A stretch of DNA of 58,388 bases from DATBFG01 sp036558645 (GCA_036558645.1 DATBFG010000102.1:1-58388); one strand, 5' to 3'. Positions 32,911-42,103 are shown, counted from the stretch's first letter. Made by a program: numbers and translations. Notes: generated by a model not told the origin, from the sequence alone.

Positions 32911-33057
32911 ATGAAACGTGCGGTCAGGATGTTATTCCTGATGGTAGGGTTGGTTTGCACGTATGTATCGGTGGCTGCCCCGATCATGTCAGTTCGGGAC
33001 GGCGGGCCGATCCCACTGTGCAGCCCTAAGAAGCAAAACTGCCCAATGGTGAGGTAA
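32911..33057 (+). CDS. Small secreted peptide, 48 aa
   Basis: A very short exported product. The ATG has AAGGAG 9 nt upstream. Residues 1-23 are a signal peptide (KRAV then MLFLMVGLVCTYVSVAA), leaving about 25 residues that contain GGPIPLCSPKKQNCP with two Cys seven residues apart, suited to a disulfide. A TATAAT box upstream and a strong terminator downstream make it a single-gene unit of about 290 nt, set between unrelated genes on both sides. The function is unknown; a signalling, bacteriocin-like or envelope peptide are all possible. No processing or export genes adjoin it. Confidence 0.7.
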   Translation: MKRAVRMLFLMVGLVCTYVSVAAPIMSVRDGGPIPLCSPKKQNCPMVR

Positions 33058-33110
33058 GTAAGTTCGGGAGAACAACCGAACGCTTATCTATCTCCATTCG
33101 CGATTCAAGT

Positions 33111-33155
33111 ATGGGTTGACGATTCCCCAACACTATCCGTCAACCCATTTTTCTT
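33111..33155 (+). terminator. Intrinsic terminator of the secreted-peptide gene
   Basis: A perfect 11-bp stem (ATGGGTTGACG at 33111-33121, CGTCAACCCAT at 33138-33148) is followed by TTTTCTTT. It lies 53 nt past the stop codon. Confidence 0.88.
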
Positions 33156-33176
33156 TGCCTAAAAATGTCGGAGTAA

Positions 33177-35315
33177 TTATTTAGCTTGGCGAGCTCGCTC
33201 GCGGAGTAATCGCCTCAGTTCATCAGGATCCGAAATCGGGGGCAAGCAAGTGAAGCCAGAACAGACAATCGCTACTGATCCCTTCGTATTCTTAGCAAAG
33301 TTCGGTATCGTTTCGGCCAATGCTGGCGGGAGGTTTGGAGCAATTGCGGCGCTTTTCGGAAGTGCGAAGACCGTCTTGTTCAGCGCAAACGATTCAACCG
33401 CCGCTCGCTCTAATTCTTTCGAATTTTCCGAATCTCTCAGGACGACCACCTGAAGATGAGGTTCTGCAAATTTCGCACTGGCAACGCCATATGTTGCCGC
33501 GAAGAGCCCATATTGGCCCGCGATACCGGCCAGCACCTCGAGAGTTTGTTCGGCCTTGTCGCGATAGCTGGGTTCATTCGTATACGCATGAAGCCGCGTC
33601 ATCGCAATTGCAGCAACAGCATTGCCCGCCGGAGTGGGTGAATCCTGAAACGGCTTGCGATGGGTGTGTAACACGCCAAGCCGCTTATCGCTTGCGTCCG
33701 AGGGCTGCTCTGTATCGAAGAATCCACCCGATGTTGAATCAAAGAACCGCGCCACCATCTTATCTGCGATAGCACGTGCAAATTTGAAGTAAGTGAGGTC
33801 ACCGGAGGCTTCAAATGCGTCGAGGCATGCTACCGATGCAAATGCGTAATCATCGAGCATCCCCGGGATGTCGCGCCGTTCGGACTTAGGGTCAGAATAG
33901 GCAATCACATGCCGCAAGCCTCTCTCCGTATCCCATCCCTCTGCAAGAATGCGATCGAGCGAGCGCAATGCGAAGTGCCGTGCGTCCTCCAATTCCAAAA
34001 TAGTCGCTGCTTCGAGGTATGCGGATATGGCAAGCGCATTCCATCCGACATAAATCGTCTTGTCCACATAGGGAGTCGGTCGTTTCAAACGCGCTGCATA
34101 CATCTTCTTTCTGGCAACGGCCAACAGCGTCGCGACCTGCTCGGCACTAATGTTCAAACGCTTGGTGATTTCTTCGAGGCCGGCGCCGATGTATAGCACA
34201 TTCTTTGCCGGAGCGTGGTGCATCTCTCCGATCTCGTTGATGTCGTAGTGGAGGCTCGCAACATTTGTTTCTTCTTCGGTCAGCACTGCCCGCGTTTCGG
34301 CTAGGGTCCATGTGAAATAGTCACCATCGTCATCCATGGAGTAGTCGGCATCCTGCGAAGCGTAAAAGCCTCCACGTTCCCGGTCCGACAGCCACTCGTC
34401 CATCCATCGGATGATTTCCTTTGCAACTGCGGCGAAGAACTCCGACCCCGTCACCTGAAAGCCGTGCACATAATTCTTGAGCAGTTCGGAATTGTCGTAG
34501 GACATTTTCTCGAAGTGTGGCACGATCCAGCGTTCATCGACTGAATACCTGTGAAATCCTCCGGCCAACTGATCGTAAACGCCTCCACTCGCCATTTTCT
34601 CCAGCGTCGTAGCGATCACCTTCAGTAACTGGTCATCCCGCGAACGCGTGTACTGGTTCATGATCAAATCGAGAATCGCAGGATGAAAGAATTTGGGAGC
34701 GCTGCCAAATCCTCCATTCCGCTCGTCAAACATTTTTAGCGAAGTCTGCACGATCGCCTCAATGACTTGTGGCGAGAAATCTCCACTTCGGCCTGCGAAC
34801 GATTCCGACTGTGCGATAGCGCCTTCGACCATTTTGGCCTGCTCTACCACGTCTCCATTCTTCTCGTGATAGGCGTTCGCGATGGAGAGAAGCACTCGCT
34901 TAAAGCTCGGGCGTCCATAGTGATCATCGGGTGGAAAATAAGTGCCGCCATAAAACGGCTTGCCGTCCGGAGTGAGAAACGCCGTCAGAGGCCATCCTCC
35001 CTGCCCGCTAACCGCCTGAATGGCAACCTGGTACCGGCTATCCACGTCGGGGCGCTCGTCGCGATCCACTTTCACCGCCACGAAACGCTGATTAATGATC
35101 TCCGCGATTTCAGGGTTGTCATACGATTCACGATCCATTACGTGGCACCAGTGACACCACACCGCCCCAATATCTAGCAGTACCGGTTTGTTCTCTCGTT
35201 GTGCCCGCTCAAATGCCTCTTTGCTCCATTCGTGCCACTGGATGGGCTGGTGCATCGCTGATCGGAGATAGGCAGAAGAGGCTTTCGCGAGCGAGTTCAA
35301 AGCCTGGGTGGTCAT
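33177..35315 (-). CDS. Thioredoxin-domain protein, YyaL/SPATA20 (DUF255) type
   Basis: A 712-aa protein with an N-terminal thioredoxin-like DUF255 domain and a C-terminal (alpha/alpha)6-barrel. The N-terminal part has QPIQWHEWSKEAF and the CxxC-like active site WCHWCH (Cys54, Cys57), then VKVDRDERPDVD and GQGGWPLTAFLTPDG. The barrel, resembling N-acylglucosamine epimerase-type folds, holds FHRYSVDERWIVPHFEKM and YASQDADY. The family is widespread and unassigned biochemically. It stands alone between a terminator and a REP-like palindrome. Confidence 0.95.
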   Translation of the reverse strand: MTTQALNSLAKASSAYLRSAMHQPIQWHEWSKEAFERAQRENKPVLLDIGAVWCHWCHVMDRESYDNPEIAEIINQRFVAVKVDRDERPDVDSRYQVAIQAVSGQGGWPLTAFLTPDGKPFYGGTYFPPDDHYGRPSFKRVLLSIANAYHEKNGDVVEQAKMVEGAIAQSESFAGRSGDFSPQVIEAIVQTSLKMFDERNGGFGSAPKFFHPAILDLIMNQYTRSRDDQLLKVIATTLEKMASGGVYDQLAGGFHRYSVDERWIVPHFEKMSYDNSELLKNYVHGFQVTGSEFFAAVAKEIIRWMDEWLSDRERGGFYASQDADYSMDDDGDYFTWTLAETRAVLTEEETNVASLHYDINEIGEMHHAPAKNVLYIGAGLEEITKRLNISAEQVATLLAVARKKMYAARLKRPTPYVDKTIYVGWNALAISAYLEAATILELEDARHFALRSLDRILAEGWDTERGLRHVIAYSDPKSERRDIPGMLDDYAFASVACLDAFEASGDLTYFKFARAIADKMVARFFDSTSGGFFDTEQPSDASDKRLGVLHTHRKPFQDSPTPAGNAVAAIAMTRLHAYTNEPSYRDKAEQTLEVLAGIAGQYGLFAATYGVASAKFAEPHLQVVVLRDSENSKELERAAVESFALNKTVFALPKSAAIAPNLPPALAETIPNFAKNTKGSVAIVCSGFTCLPPISDPDELRRLLRERARQAK

Positions 35316-35370
35316 CTTGTGAGTTTAAACGTTTCTCAAGATTGAGGTGTTCTGATCACCAGAGCGTAGC

Positions 35371-35387
35371 GCCGCCGTCTCGGCGGC
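35371..35387. repeat. GC-rich REP-like palindrome
   Basis: GCCGCCG-TCT-CGGCGGC, a perfect 7-bp stem with a 3-nt loop in the gap between the M20 peptidase gene and the YyaL-type gene (both minus). No U-tract. It resembles dispersed extragenic palindromes; only one copy is seen in this window. Confidence 0.5.
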
Positions 35388-35454
35388 ACCCGACAAAGCC
35401 CATCTGCAGAAAGCCAATCGCGATTAGGTGAAATCGTGTGCTGCTAGCCGAAGC

Positions 35455-36468
35455 TCATGAGGCGTTCGTCGCCTCATGTGATAGCCGTTTCGCAATCCCA
35501 CAATACAGCTCCGCCGCTTCCTGCAGCTCCCTTTTTTCCACGTACTCCCCGCTTGTGTGCGCCACATGAATCGATCCCGGGCCAATCAGGAGTGGCTCAC
35601 CCCAATTGCTTAATGCTGGAATGTCGGTGGTGAACGCAGCTACAAATTCCGGCATTCCGTCTAGTGCGCGCAGGCGGACAAATGGAATCTCAAGCGTGAA
35701 CTCAGCGGTAGCTAGGTCTCCTACTGCAGCTTGAATCTGTCGGCGGAGTTCTTCTGAAGGTCCCACCAGCCGATACAGAAGTTGGGCTTTGGCGTGATCC
35801 GCAATTACGTTCGTTGCGCGCCCGCCCTCGATCAGGCCGATGTTCATGGTGCACGGCCCGATATCTGGCTCGCTTGGAAGCTTCATCTCCAGAAGGCGGC
35901 CCAACGCCTGAACCAATTTTTCGATCGCCGACTCTCCCAACTCTGGATAAGCCGAATGCGCCATGCGCCCGCTGGCGCATACTTCTACCCGTAAAGCACC
36001 TTTCGATGCGCGCGCCAGGCGATTTTCTGTCGGCTCGCCGTTAATCAGAAACTTGCAGGCGCCCGACTGTTCGTTGGCGACCTTCGCGCCTTGGCTGTCT
36101 CGTTCTTCGCCAACCAGGAATAGCAGTCCGACGAAAATACCTTCTTCTCGCAGGCGCATGGCAGCGGCAATTTGACTCGCGATGATTCCCTTCGCGTCAC
36201 ACGCTCCGCGCCCATAAACACGGGTTGCATTCTCCGACGACGGAATAAACGGTGGAACCGTATCCATGTGTGTAGAGAAGAAAATTGCCGGATGCGGCTG
36301 CTCCGGCGGTGTGGCAATCACGTTAAAGCGCGAGCCTTCGACTTGCATTTTCCGCGCCTGGTACCCCATCCGCGACAGTTCTTTGTACAGAACCTCGCCC
36401 ACAGGTCCTTCATTACCGGTGATGGATTCAATATCGATCAGTTGCCTTGTGAATGCAACGATGTCCAT
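35455..36468 (-). CDS. M20 metallopeptidase/deacylase (ArgE/DapE-like)
   Basis: Dizinc hydrolase of about 337 aa in the acetylornithine deacetylase/succinyl-diaminopimelate desuccinylase family. The ligands and catalytic residues are in STHMDT (His, Asp), RGACDAKG (Asp), VGEERDS (Glu pair), NGEPTE (Glu) and HTSGEYV (His). A dimerisation domain lies in the middle (GALRVEVCASGRMAHSAYPE, in pieces). The ATG at 36468 (MDIVAFTRQLIDIESITG) fits the family N-terminus; an ATG at 36495 adds nine residues. A LysW-type lysine/ornithine deacetylase or plain ArgE is possible; no other arg or lys gene is adjacent. Confidence 0.9.
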   Translation of the reverse strand: MDIVAFTRQLIDIESITGNEGPVGEVLYKELSRMGYQARKMQVEGSRFNVIATPPEQPHPAIFFSTHMDTVPPFIPSSENATRVYGRGACDAKGIIASQIAAAMRLREEGIFVGLLFLVGEERDSQGAKVANEQSGACKFLINGEPTENRLARASKGALRVEVCASGRMAHSAYPELGESAIEKLVQALGRLLEMKLPSEPDIGPCTMNIGLIEGGRATNVIADHAKAQLLYRLVGPSEELRRQIQAAVGDLATAEFTLEIPFVRLRALDGMPEFVAAFTTDIPALSNWGEPLLIGPGSIHVAHTSGEYVEKRELQEAAELYCGIAKRLSHEATNAS

Positions 36469-36533
36469 GCCCACAGAGGATACCCTATGGGGCATGGAAG
36501 ACGGCGTCGGCTAGCCTCTCAATCCTGTAGGCT

Positions 36534-36881
36534 CTAGGCCGTTGCTCGTTCCGCACCAGGAAGCGCATCAAGAAATGTGAAGAACTGCCGCACCCGCGTG
36601 ACCTCGAGCGCATCCAGGACGCGCTTGTTCACACCAACGAGGTAGAGTTTCGATTCTCCCTTATCTCGGGCAACATGAGCACCCACTAGCGCTCCAATAC
36701 CAGCCGAATCGATGTAGGGAACACCCGAAAACTCGATATACAGGGCACTCGACCGATCGGCACGAACTCTCGCCTGAAAATCGAACAGATTTGAAATGAT
36801 CAGCGGCCCAACAAGTTTCAGGACTCGCTGTCCTTGTGCCGGTCCGTCGAGGTCTTCAATAACCAAAGGATCCCGTGGCAT
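36534..36881 (-). CDS. STAS-domain protein (anti-sigma factor antagonist type)
   Basis: A single STAS domain of 115 aa, like SpoIIAA/RsbV. The phosphorylatable serine sits in the standard place, in VPYIDSAGIGALVGA. In such systems a kinase/anti-sigma factor phosphorylates this Ser and dephosphorylation frees the sigma factor; neither partner is in the window. The ATG has no Shine-Dalgarno. A TAGAAT box ends 6 nt upstream of it, so the message is probably leaderless. It is divergent from the hydrolase gene at 36961. Confidence 0.88.
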   Translation of the reverse strand: MPRDPLVIEDLDGPAQGQRVLKLVGPLIISNLFDFQARVRADRSSALYIEFSGVPYIDSAGIGALVGAHVARDKGESKLYLVGVNKRVLDALEVTRVRQFFTFLDALPGAERATA

Positions 36882-36887
36882 CGCGCG

Positions 36888-36893
36888 ATTCTA
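36888..36893 (-). promoter_or_regulatory. -10 box giving a leaderless STAS mRNA
   Basis: TAGAAT on the minus strand with exactly 6 nt (all C/G) before the ATG at 36881, the distance at which transcription normally begins. Confidence 0.45.
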
Positions 36894-36960
36894 AATTCGC
36901 CGAAGTTACCGAATTGTTAAAGCATGATGAATTTTGTGACGCCGCTCGTTGTAATCTGAA

Positions 36961-37632
36961 TTGGTGCTGACTGCCAACTCAACCATCCGGTCCCTGTTTC
37001 TCGAAGGTCCGGCCGGACAACTGGAAGCCCTGCTGAATGCCGGGACCGCCGCCGCCACGCATGCAGCGTTGGTTTGTCATCCCCACCCCCTCTACGGCGG
37101 AACGCTGCACAACAAAGTTGTCTTTCACTCGATGAAGGCCCTGAACTCGTTTGGCTTCCCGGTCCTTCGCTTCAACTTTCGAGGAACAGGTCTGAGCCGG
37201 GGCGAACATGATCACGGCAACGGAGAGAAAGATGACGTCCGAGCCGCTTTAGAGTGGCTCGACCGGGAGTTTCACCTCCCGCTCATTTTTGCCGGCTTTT
37301 CGTTCGGCGCTGCCGTGGGATTGCTTCCCGCCTGTGAAGACTCCCGGGTACAGGGCGTGATCGGTCTGGGAATTCCAGTCTCACCGATCGACGATCGCAA
37401 TTACGACTTCTCGTTTCTTGCCGATTGTCGTAAGTCCAAGCTCTTTGTGAGTGGTTCGAGAGATCAATTCGGATCTCGGGAGCGCCTGGAAAAACTCCTT
37501 ACCCCGCTTCCCGAGCCACGCAAACTGGTGATCATTGAAGGTGCCGACCATTTCTTCGAGGGCAGACTGAAGGAACTCCGCGAAACTATCGAGTCCTGGG
37601 TTCGCGAAAACGTACCAGGAGCAAATCCGTAA
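36961..37632 (+). CDS. Alpha/beta-hydrolase, COG2945 type
   Basis: A 223-aa alpha/beta-hydrolase of the small COG2945-like group. It shows ALVCHPHPLYGGTLHNKVV, FNFRGTGLSRGEHD, the nucleophile elbow GFSFGAA, the Asp in FVSGSRDQFG and the His in IEGADHFFEG. It starts at TTG 36961 or GTG 36964; a TGTAAT box is 5 nt before the TTG and there is no Shine-Dalgarno. The stop overlaps the start of the glycerate kinase gene (TAATG), so the two are coupled, although no metabolic link is evident. Confidence 0.88.
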   Translation: MVLTANSTIRSLFLEGPAGQLEALLNAGTAAATHAALVCHPHPLYGGTLHNKVVFHSMKALNSFGFPVLRFNFRGTGLSRGEHDHGNGEKDDVRAALEWLDREFHLPLIFAGFSFGAAVGLLPACEDSRVQGVIGLGIPVSPIDDRNYDFSFLADCRKSKLFVSGSRDQFGSRERLEKLLTPLPEPRKLVIIEGADHFFEGRLKELRETIESWVRENVPGANP

Positions 37633-38948
37633 TGGCGGATGACCGTGTCGCCTTAGAAATGCGCGTTGCCGCCCGGCACCTATTCGAGCATGCTCTCGCT
37701 GAAGCCAGTGTCGACCTCGCGTTCCAGCGGCATGTTGATTGCGATCGCAGCGTGCTGCGCATTCGCGAGGATCTCTATGACCTCAACTCCTATAGCCGAA
37801 TTACGGTCATCTCTATCGGCAAGGCCGCGCACACCCTGGCGAATGCACTTGAGATGCAGGCCGGCAGTCGCTTCGAAGGCATCGTGGCGGGTTCGGTTCT
37901 GCCATCGTCACAACTTCCCGGCTTTCGCTACTTTCAGGGAGGCCATCCCACACCCAACGCGGAGTCCATCCGTGCCGCCGATGCAATCCTGAAATCGGTT
38001 TTAGCGCAAGACGCATCTTCGCTGGTGCTCTTTCTCATGAGTGGCGGGGGATCTTCCATCGCAGAGAAGCCGATCGACGAAGAAATCTCCCTCGATGATC
38101 TCGTAAATACCTACCGCGTACTGGTTCACTCCGGCGCCCCCATTGCAGAAATCAACGCCATTCGCAAACATCTTTCCGCAATCAAAGGCGGGCGACTCGC
38201 GCAGGCCGCAACTCCTGCCCAGCAGGTCTCGATCCTGATCTCCGACGTACCCGACCATACGCCTGATGCCCTCGCCTCCGGCCCAACTATGCCGGACTCT
38301 TCCACCGTGGAGCAGTGTCAGCAGATTGCGTCAAAGCATGAAATGCTTGAGGCGTTTCCTGCTTCGGTCCGCGAATTGTTTCAGAAGCATGCCCTGGAAG
38401 AGACACCGAAGCAAGACGATGCGGCCTTTATTCATTCACGTTGGTGGACTCTGCTCTCAAATGCATCGGTCCTCGATGCCGCAAAGGTAGAGGCTGAACG
38501 AAAAGGATTCGTCGTAGAGGTAGACAATTCTTGCGACGATTGGGATTACGGAAAAGCAGCGGACTACCTGCTGACGCGCTTTCGCGCTCTCCGAACAAAA
38601 TCTCCTCGCGTCTGCCTGCTATCGGGTGGCGAGGTGACGGTTAAAGTCACTGGGAATGGCATCGGGGGCCGAAACCAACAGTTCGCTCTCGCGTGTGCCT
38701 CTAAAATCGCTGGAGAGAACATCAGCGTTCTAAGCGCTGGAACAGATGGCATCGATGGCAACAGTAAGGCCGCCGGCGCAATCGTAGACGGGACAACGAT
38801 CGATCGGGCGAAGTCCCGAAGTCTTGATGCCGCTAAGCATCTCGAGGACTTTAATGCTTTCCCTTTTTTCGAAGCTCTTGGGGATTCAGTTACGACCGGA
38901 CCGACGGGAAACAATCTTCGCGACTTACGTATCCTGCTCGCCTATTAG
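37632..38948 (+). CDS. Glycerate 2-kinase (MOFRL family)
   Basis: ATP-dependent glycerate kinase, type II, 438 aa, feeding glycerate into glycolysis as 2-phosphoglycerate. It has the N-terminal DUF4147 domain (VISIGKAAHTLANA, GGHPTPNAESIRAA, LFLMSGGGSS, EINAIRKHLSAIKGGRLA, ISDVPDHTPDALASGP) and the C-terminal MOFRL domain (CLLSGGEVTVKV, GGRNQQFALA, SAGTDGIDGNSKAAGA, TGPTGNNLRDL). Length is normal. The start codon overlaps the hydrolase stop codon. It is also known as hydroxypyruvate reductase-like (TtuD) in older annotation. Confidence 0.95.
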   Translation: MADDRVALEMRVAARHLFEHALAEASVDLAFQRHVDCDRSVLRIREDLYDLNSYSRITVISIGKAAHTLANALEMQAGSRFEGIVAGSVLPSSQLPGFRYFQGGHPTPNAESIRAADAILKSVLAQDASSLVLFLMSGGGSSIAEKPIDEEISLDDLVNTYRVLVHSGAPIAEINAIRKHLSAIKGGRLAQAATPAQQVSILISDVPDHTPDALASGPTMPDSSTVEQCQQIASKHEMLEAFPASVRELFQKHALEETPKQDDAAFIHSRWWTLLSNASVLDAAKVEAERKGFVVEVDNSCDDWDYGKAADYLLTRFRALRTKSPRVCLLSGGEVTVKVTGNGIGGRNQQFALACASKIAGENISVLSAGTDGIDGNSKAAGAIVDGTTIDRAKSRSLDAAKHLEDFNAFPFFEALGDSVTTGPTGNNLRDLRILLAY

Positions 38949-38960
38949 TGGCTCTTTTTC

Positions 38961-39857
38961 TTAGAAGAATCTTGTTACGCCTTCTTCCATCACTACCACG
39001 CGATCCTCAATCCCATGCGCTCTGGCCTCACGTTCTAACAAGGCCAAGGGTTCTCCAATCGGCTCGTGCGATAGGCGGAACGTTCCGTAATGCATGGGTA
39101 CCATCCAGCGGGCATTCAGGTCGAGAAATGCCCGGGTGGCATCGCTCGGATTCGCATGCACATTGCGGAAAGTCTCTGGGTTATATGCCCCGATTGGCAA
39201 GAGCGCCAACTTTGGAGCCAACCGCTCACCGATCTCGCGAAACCCGGCGAAGTACGCCGTATCTCCGGCGTGATAAACAGAATGTCTACTGTCGCGCAGA
39301 ACATACCCACCATAACCACGATGTGAGTCCTTAATAATCCTCGCTCCCCAGTGTCGCGACGGTACGTGCGTGACCGTCAAGCCACGATGTCGGTAACTGT
39401 TCCACCAGTCAAGCTCCACAATCTCTTCAAAGCCCAAGTCCGAAACTAGATCCAGGACATGGTGCGGAATAATGATGGCCGGTGCTTTCCCGGAGCGGCG
39501 CCGCGTGTGCGCGACAATGGCCCGTAACGACGGCCGGTGCAAGTGGTCAAAATGCGCGTGCGTCACCAGCACTATGTCGATTGGGGGTAAATCGCGAACT
39601 TGAGTACCAGGTTTCTTAAGGCGCTTGAGAACAAAGAGCCATCGAGCAAAATTCGGGTCAAGTACCACATTCTGCCCCCCCATCTGGAGGAAGAAGCTGG
39701 AGTGACCAATAAATGTCACTCCCATTTCACCATTGGATACGAGTTTGGGTTTGTGAGTCTCACCCGTGCGCTTCGTGACGGCAGAGTGGCGCACGAGTCG
39801 TCCGAAGTCTGTCGCACGTTTCCTGAGGGCCGGGTTGCTGAGCGTGGACTTTAACAT
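38961..39857 (-). CDS. Metallo-beta-lactamase-fold hydrolase (UlaG/NAPE-PLD-like)
   Basis: An MBL-fold metal hydrolase of 298 aa with the zinc motif THAHFDHLH and further ligands in SRHWGAR, HAGDTAYF and MVPMHYGTF. The N-terminal GVTFIGHSSFFLQMGGQNVVLDP, read in pieces, and the HYGTF end match the NAPE-PLD/UlaG-like branch; these act on lipids, phosphodiesters or lactones. The ATG at 39857 is preferred to the longer open frame. It is convergent with the glycerate kinase (12-nt gap) and divergent from the dehydrogenase at 40041. The substrate is unknown. Confidence 0.9.
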   Translation of the reverse strand: MLKSTLSNPALRKRATDFGRLVRHSAVTKRTGETHKPKLVSNGEMGVTFIGHSSFFLQMGGQNVVLDPNFARWLFVLKRLKKPGTQVRDLPPIDIVLVTHAHFDHLHRPSLRAIVAHTRRRSGKAPAIIIPHHVLDLVSDLGFEEIVELDWWNSYRHRGLTVTHVPSRHWGARIIKDSHRGYGGYVLRDSRHSVYHAGDTAYFAGFREIGERLAPKLALLPIGAYNPETFRNVHANPSDATRAFLDLNARWMVPMHYGTFRLSHEPIGEPLALLEREARAHGIEDRVVVMEEGVTRFF

Positions 39858-40040
39858 CAATGATTGGACCTGGCATCGTCGCCCACTCGTCAAGCGAAGT
39901 GGGCGGGACGCGATACAGATCTCCAGCACATCTCTCTAGGCGCAGAAATTCCACTCATTCTAGAACATTCCTGGTTTGATTGCTTGACCACGATTGCCGC
40001 GCTCAGTTCTAATTCTTATGTTGTCTTTAGGAGAAGCGGA

Positions 40041-40925
40041 ATGCGTGTTGCCTTCTTAGGTTTAGGAATTATGGGACAAGCGATGGCGTCGAACCTCGTA
40101 AAAGCCGGGCACGAAGTGAGCGTCTGGAATCGGACACCTGGCAAGGATGTTGAGGGCGCACGAACCGCCTCCTCCCCCGCCGATGCAGCTCGTGAAGCCG
40201 AGGTCGTCTGGATCTGCGTAGCCGACACCGAAGCCGTCGAAACTATCCTGTTTGGACCACAAGGAGTGCAGGAGTCGCTAAATCCGGGCGCGATCGTCGC
40301 CGATTCCAGTACCATTTCGCCAATCGCAACCCGCAACTTTGCCGAGAAGGTCCGTGCCAAGGGAGCCGAGTACGTCGACGCGCCGGTGACTGGTTCAAAA
40401 ATTGGCGCGGAAAACGGAACCCTGCTGTTTATCGTCGGCGGCAGCGAGCCTGCCATCGACACTCTCAAGCCTCTATTTGCCGCCATGGGAAAGAAAATCT
40501 TCCGCATGGGCGAAACCGGCAAAGGCCAAGCCGCGAAGCTTGTTATGAACCTGCAAATTGCTTTGATTTATGAAGGGTTCGCCGAAGGTCTTACTCTCGC
40601 GACAAAAATGGGTGTCGATATCGACGTTCTTCTTCCCCTCATCATGGCGTCAATGGTCAAGTCTGGTGTCGTCGAATACAAAGCGACGTTTGTGATGCAG
40701 CGTGATTTCACGCCGAATTTCCCGCTGCGTCTCATGCATAAGGATCTTCGCCTGGCCCTGGACGCTGCTCGTGAATCCCGCGTCAAGCTTCCCGGACTCG
40801 AAACCGTGGAAGAAATCTATGAAATGGCCAGCGAGGACGGCCATCGCGACCTCGATTACGCCGCTACCCTCACTCTGCTGGAGAAATGGGCTGGTGTCGA
40901 AGTCAAAGGTGCTGTTCCCGTGTAG
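40041..40925 (+). CDS. Beta-hydroxyacid dehydrogenase (HIBADH/GlyR type)
   Basis: NAD(P)-dependent dehydrogenase of 294 aa in the 3-hydroxyisobutyrate/6-phosphogluconate-like family, for example glyoxylate/succinic semialdehyde reductase. It has an N-terminal Rossmann motif (VAFLGLGIMGQAMASNL), the substrate motif DAPVTGSKIGAENGTL, the catalytic Lys in GQAAKLVMNLQIA, and an all-helical C-terminal domain with FPLRLMHKDL. The ATG at 40041 has AGGAG upstream; a longer in-frame reading to 39864 runs into the divergent gene. A role with the nearby glycerate kinase in glycolate/glycerate metabolism is possible but unproven. Confidence 0.92.
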   Translation: MRVAFLGLGIMGQAMASNLVKAGHEVSVWNRTPGKDVEGARTASSPADAAREAEVVWICVADTEAVETILFGPQGVQESLNPGAIVADSSTISPIATRNFAEKVRAKGAEYVDAPVTGSKIGAENGTLLFIVGGSEPAIDTLKPLFAAMGKKIFRMGETGKGQAAKLVMNLQIALIYEGFAEGLTLATKMGVDIDVLLPLIMASMVKSGVVEYKATFVMQRDFTPNFPLRLMHKDLRLALDAARESRVKLPGLETVEEIYEMASEDGHRDLDYAATLTLLEKWAGVEVKGAVPV

Positions 40926-41112
40926 CACTTTCTCTGCATCCCGCGCAGAAAAAGGCCATCGACTTACTGTCAAACTTTCCAGTGCTCCCACTCAGTTGTC
41001 TGGGTAACCCATATCGCTCGTTACCGCGGTAATCCTGTTTTACAGAAGTATTACAGCCACCTGACTCTTTATCTTGCTACTTTATCCGTGCAACGTCGCT
41101 CGGGGGAACAGG

Positions 41113-42018
41113 ATGGAACTCGCCGCACTCAATCGCAAGCAAGCCGCCAACGGAGAAATCAACTGGATTACTGCAATTTTCATGGCCCTTTTTCACGTTG
41201 GAGCCGTGGCTGCGTTGTTTTTCTTCTCATGGAAGGCTTTGGCGGTAGCGGCGTTTTTATGGTGGGTTTCCGGCAGTTTGGGCATCGGGATGGGCTACCA
41301 TCGCCTGCTCACTCATCGCGGATATAAGACTCCCAAGTGGGTTGAGTACTTTCTGACTGTCTGCGCGACCACGGCCCTCGAAGGCGGACCGATCTTCTGG
41401 GTTGCGACTCACCGCATTCATCACAAATATTCCGACCAGGACGGCGATCCGCATTCTCCCATTGATGGGAAATGGTGGGCGCACATGGGCTGGATTCTCA
41501 CCGGAAAATCCATGCACCACGACACCACAACCCTCGCCAAGTTCGTCCCCGATCTGGCGAAAGACAAGTTTCACGTCTGGATCACCAAGTATCACTATGT
41601 ACCGGTCATAGTGATGGGTGTTGCCCTGCTTGCAATTGGCGGACTTCCCTTTCTCCTTTGGGGCACATTCCTACGCACGGTAGTTGGCCTTCATGCTACT
41701 TGGCTGGTAAATTCGGCAACCCATACTTGGGGCTCGCGTCGCTTCGCTACACGTGACCTGTCAACCAACAATTTCTGGGTGGCAATCCTCACCTTTGGCG
41801 AGGGATGGCACAACAATCACCACGCGCACCCCGTTTCTTCCCGCCACGGCCTGCGCTGGTTTGAGATTGATCTGAACTGGTACGGCATCTGGGCGCTGTC
41901 CAAGCTCGGTCTAGCGAAGAACGTGTACCGGCTCAAGCTGAAGGATCTGACGACGACGCCTGAGATACAGGAAGACCAGATCGTCCCTGCTGCTGCGCAG
42001 GAATTCGTCTCGGCCTGA
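41113..42018 (+). CDS. Fatty-acid desaturase (delta-9 acyl-CoA type)
   Basis: Di-iron membrane desaturase of 301 aa that introduces a cis double bond in fatty acyl chains. Three histidine boxes are present in order: HRLLTH (about 65), HRIHH (about 100) and HNNHH (about 235). Four membrane helices lie around them. Order and spacing are those of the stearoyl-CoA/acyl-lipid delta-9 family. The ATG at 41113 has GGGGGAACAGG upstream; the frame is open to 41074. An imperfect hairpin (CTTTCTCTGC with GCAGAAAAAG) lies at 40927-40953 in the upstream gap. It probably adjusts membrane fluidity. Confidence 0.94.
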   Translation: MELAALNRKQAANGEINWITAIFMALFHVGAVAALFFFSWKALAVAAFLWWVSGSLGIGMGYHRLLTHRGYKTPKWVEYFLTVCATTALEGGPIFWVATHRIHHKYSDQDGDPHSPIDGKWWAHMGWILTGKSMHHDTTTLAKFVPDLAKDKFHVWITKYHYVPVIVMGVALLAIGGLPFLLWGTFLRTVVGLHATWLVNSATHTWGSRRFATRDLSTNNFWVAILTFGEGWHNNHHAHPVSSRHGLRWFEIDLNWYGIWALSKLGLAKNVYRLKLKDLTTTPEIQEDQIVPAAAQEFVSA

Positions 42019-42103
42019 GCACTCACTCATTCTTCCCCTTCTTCCCCTTTTCACCGTGCTCCAGCAGCAAGGTGGTATTCTCGCCATCAACGGGGAGGAC
42101 TGG

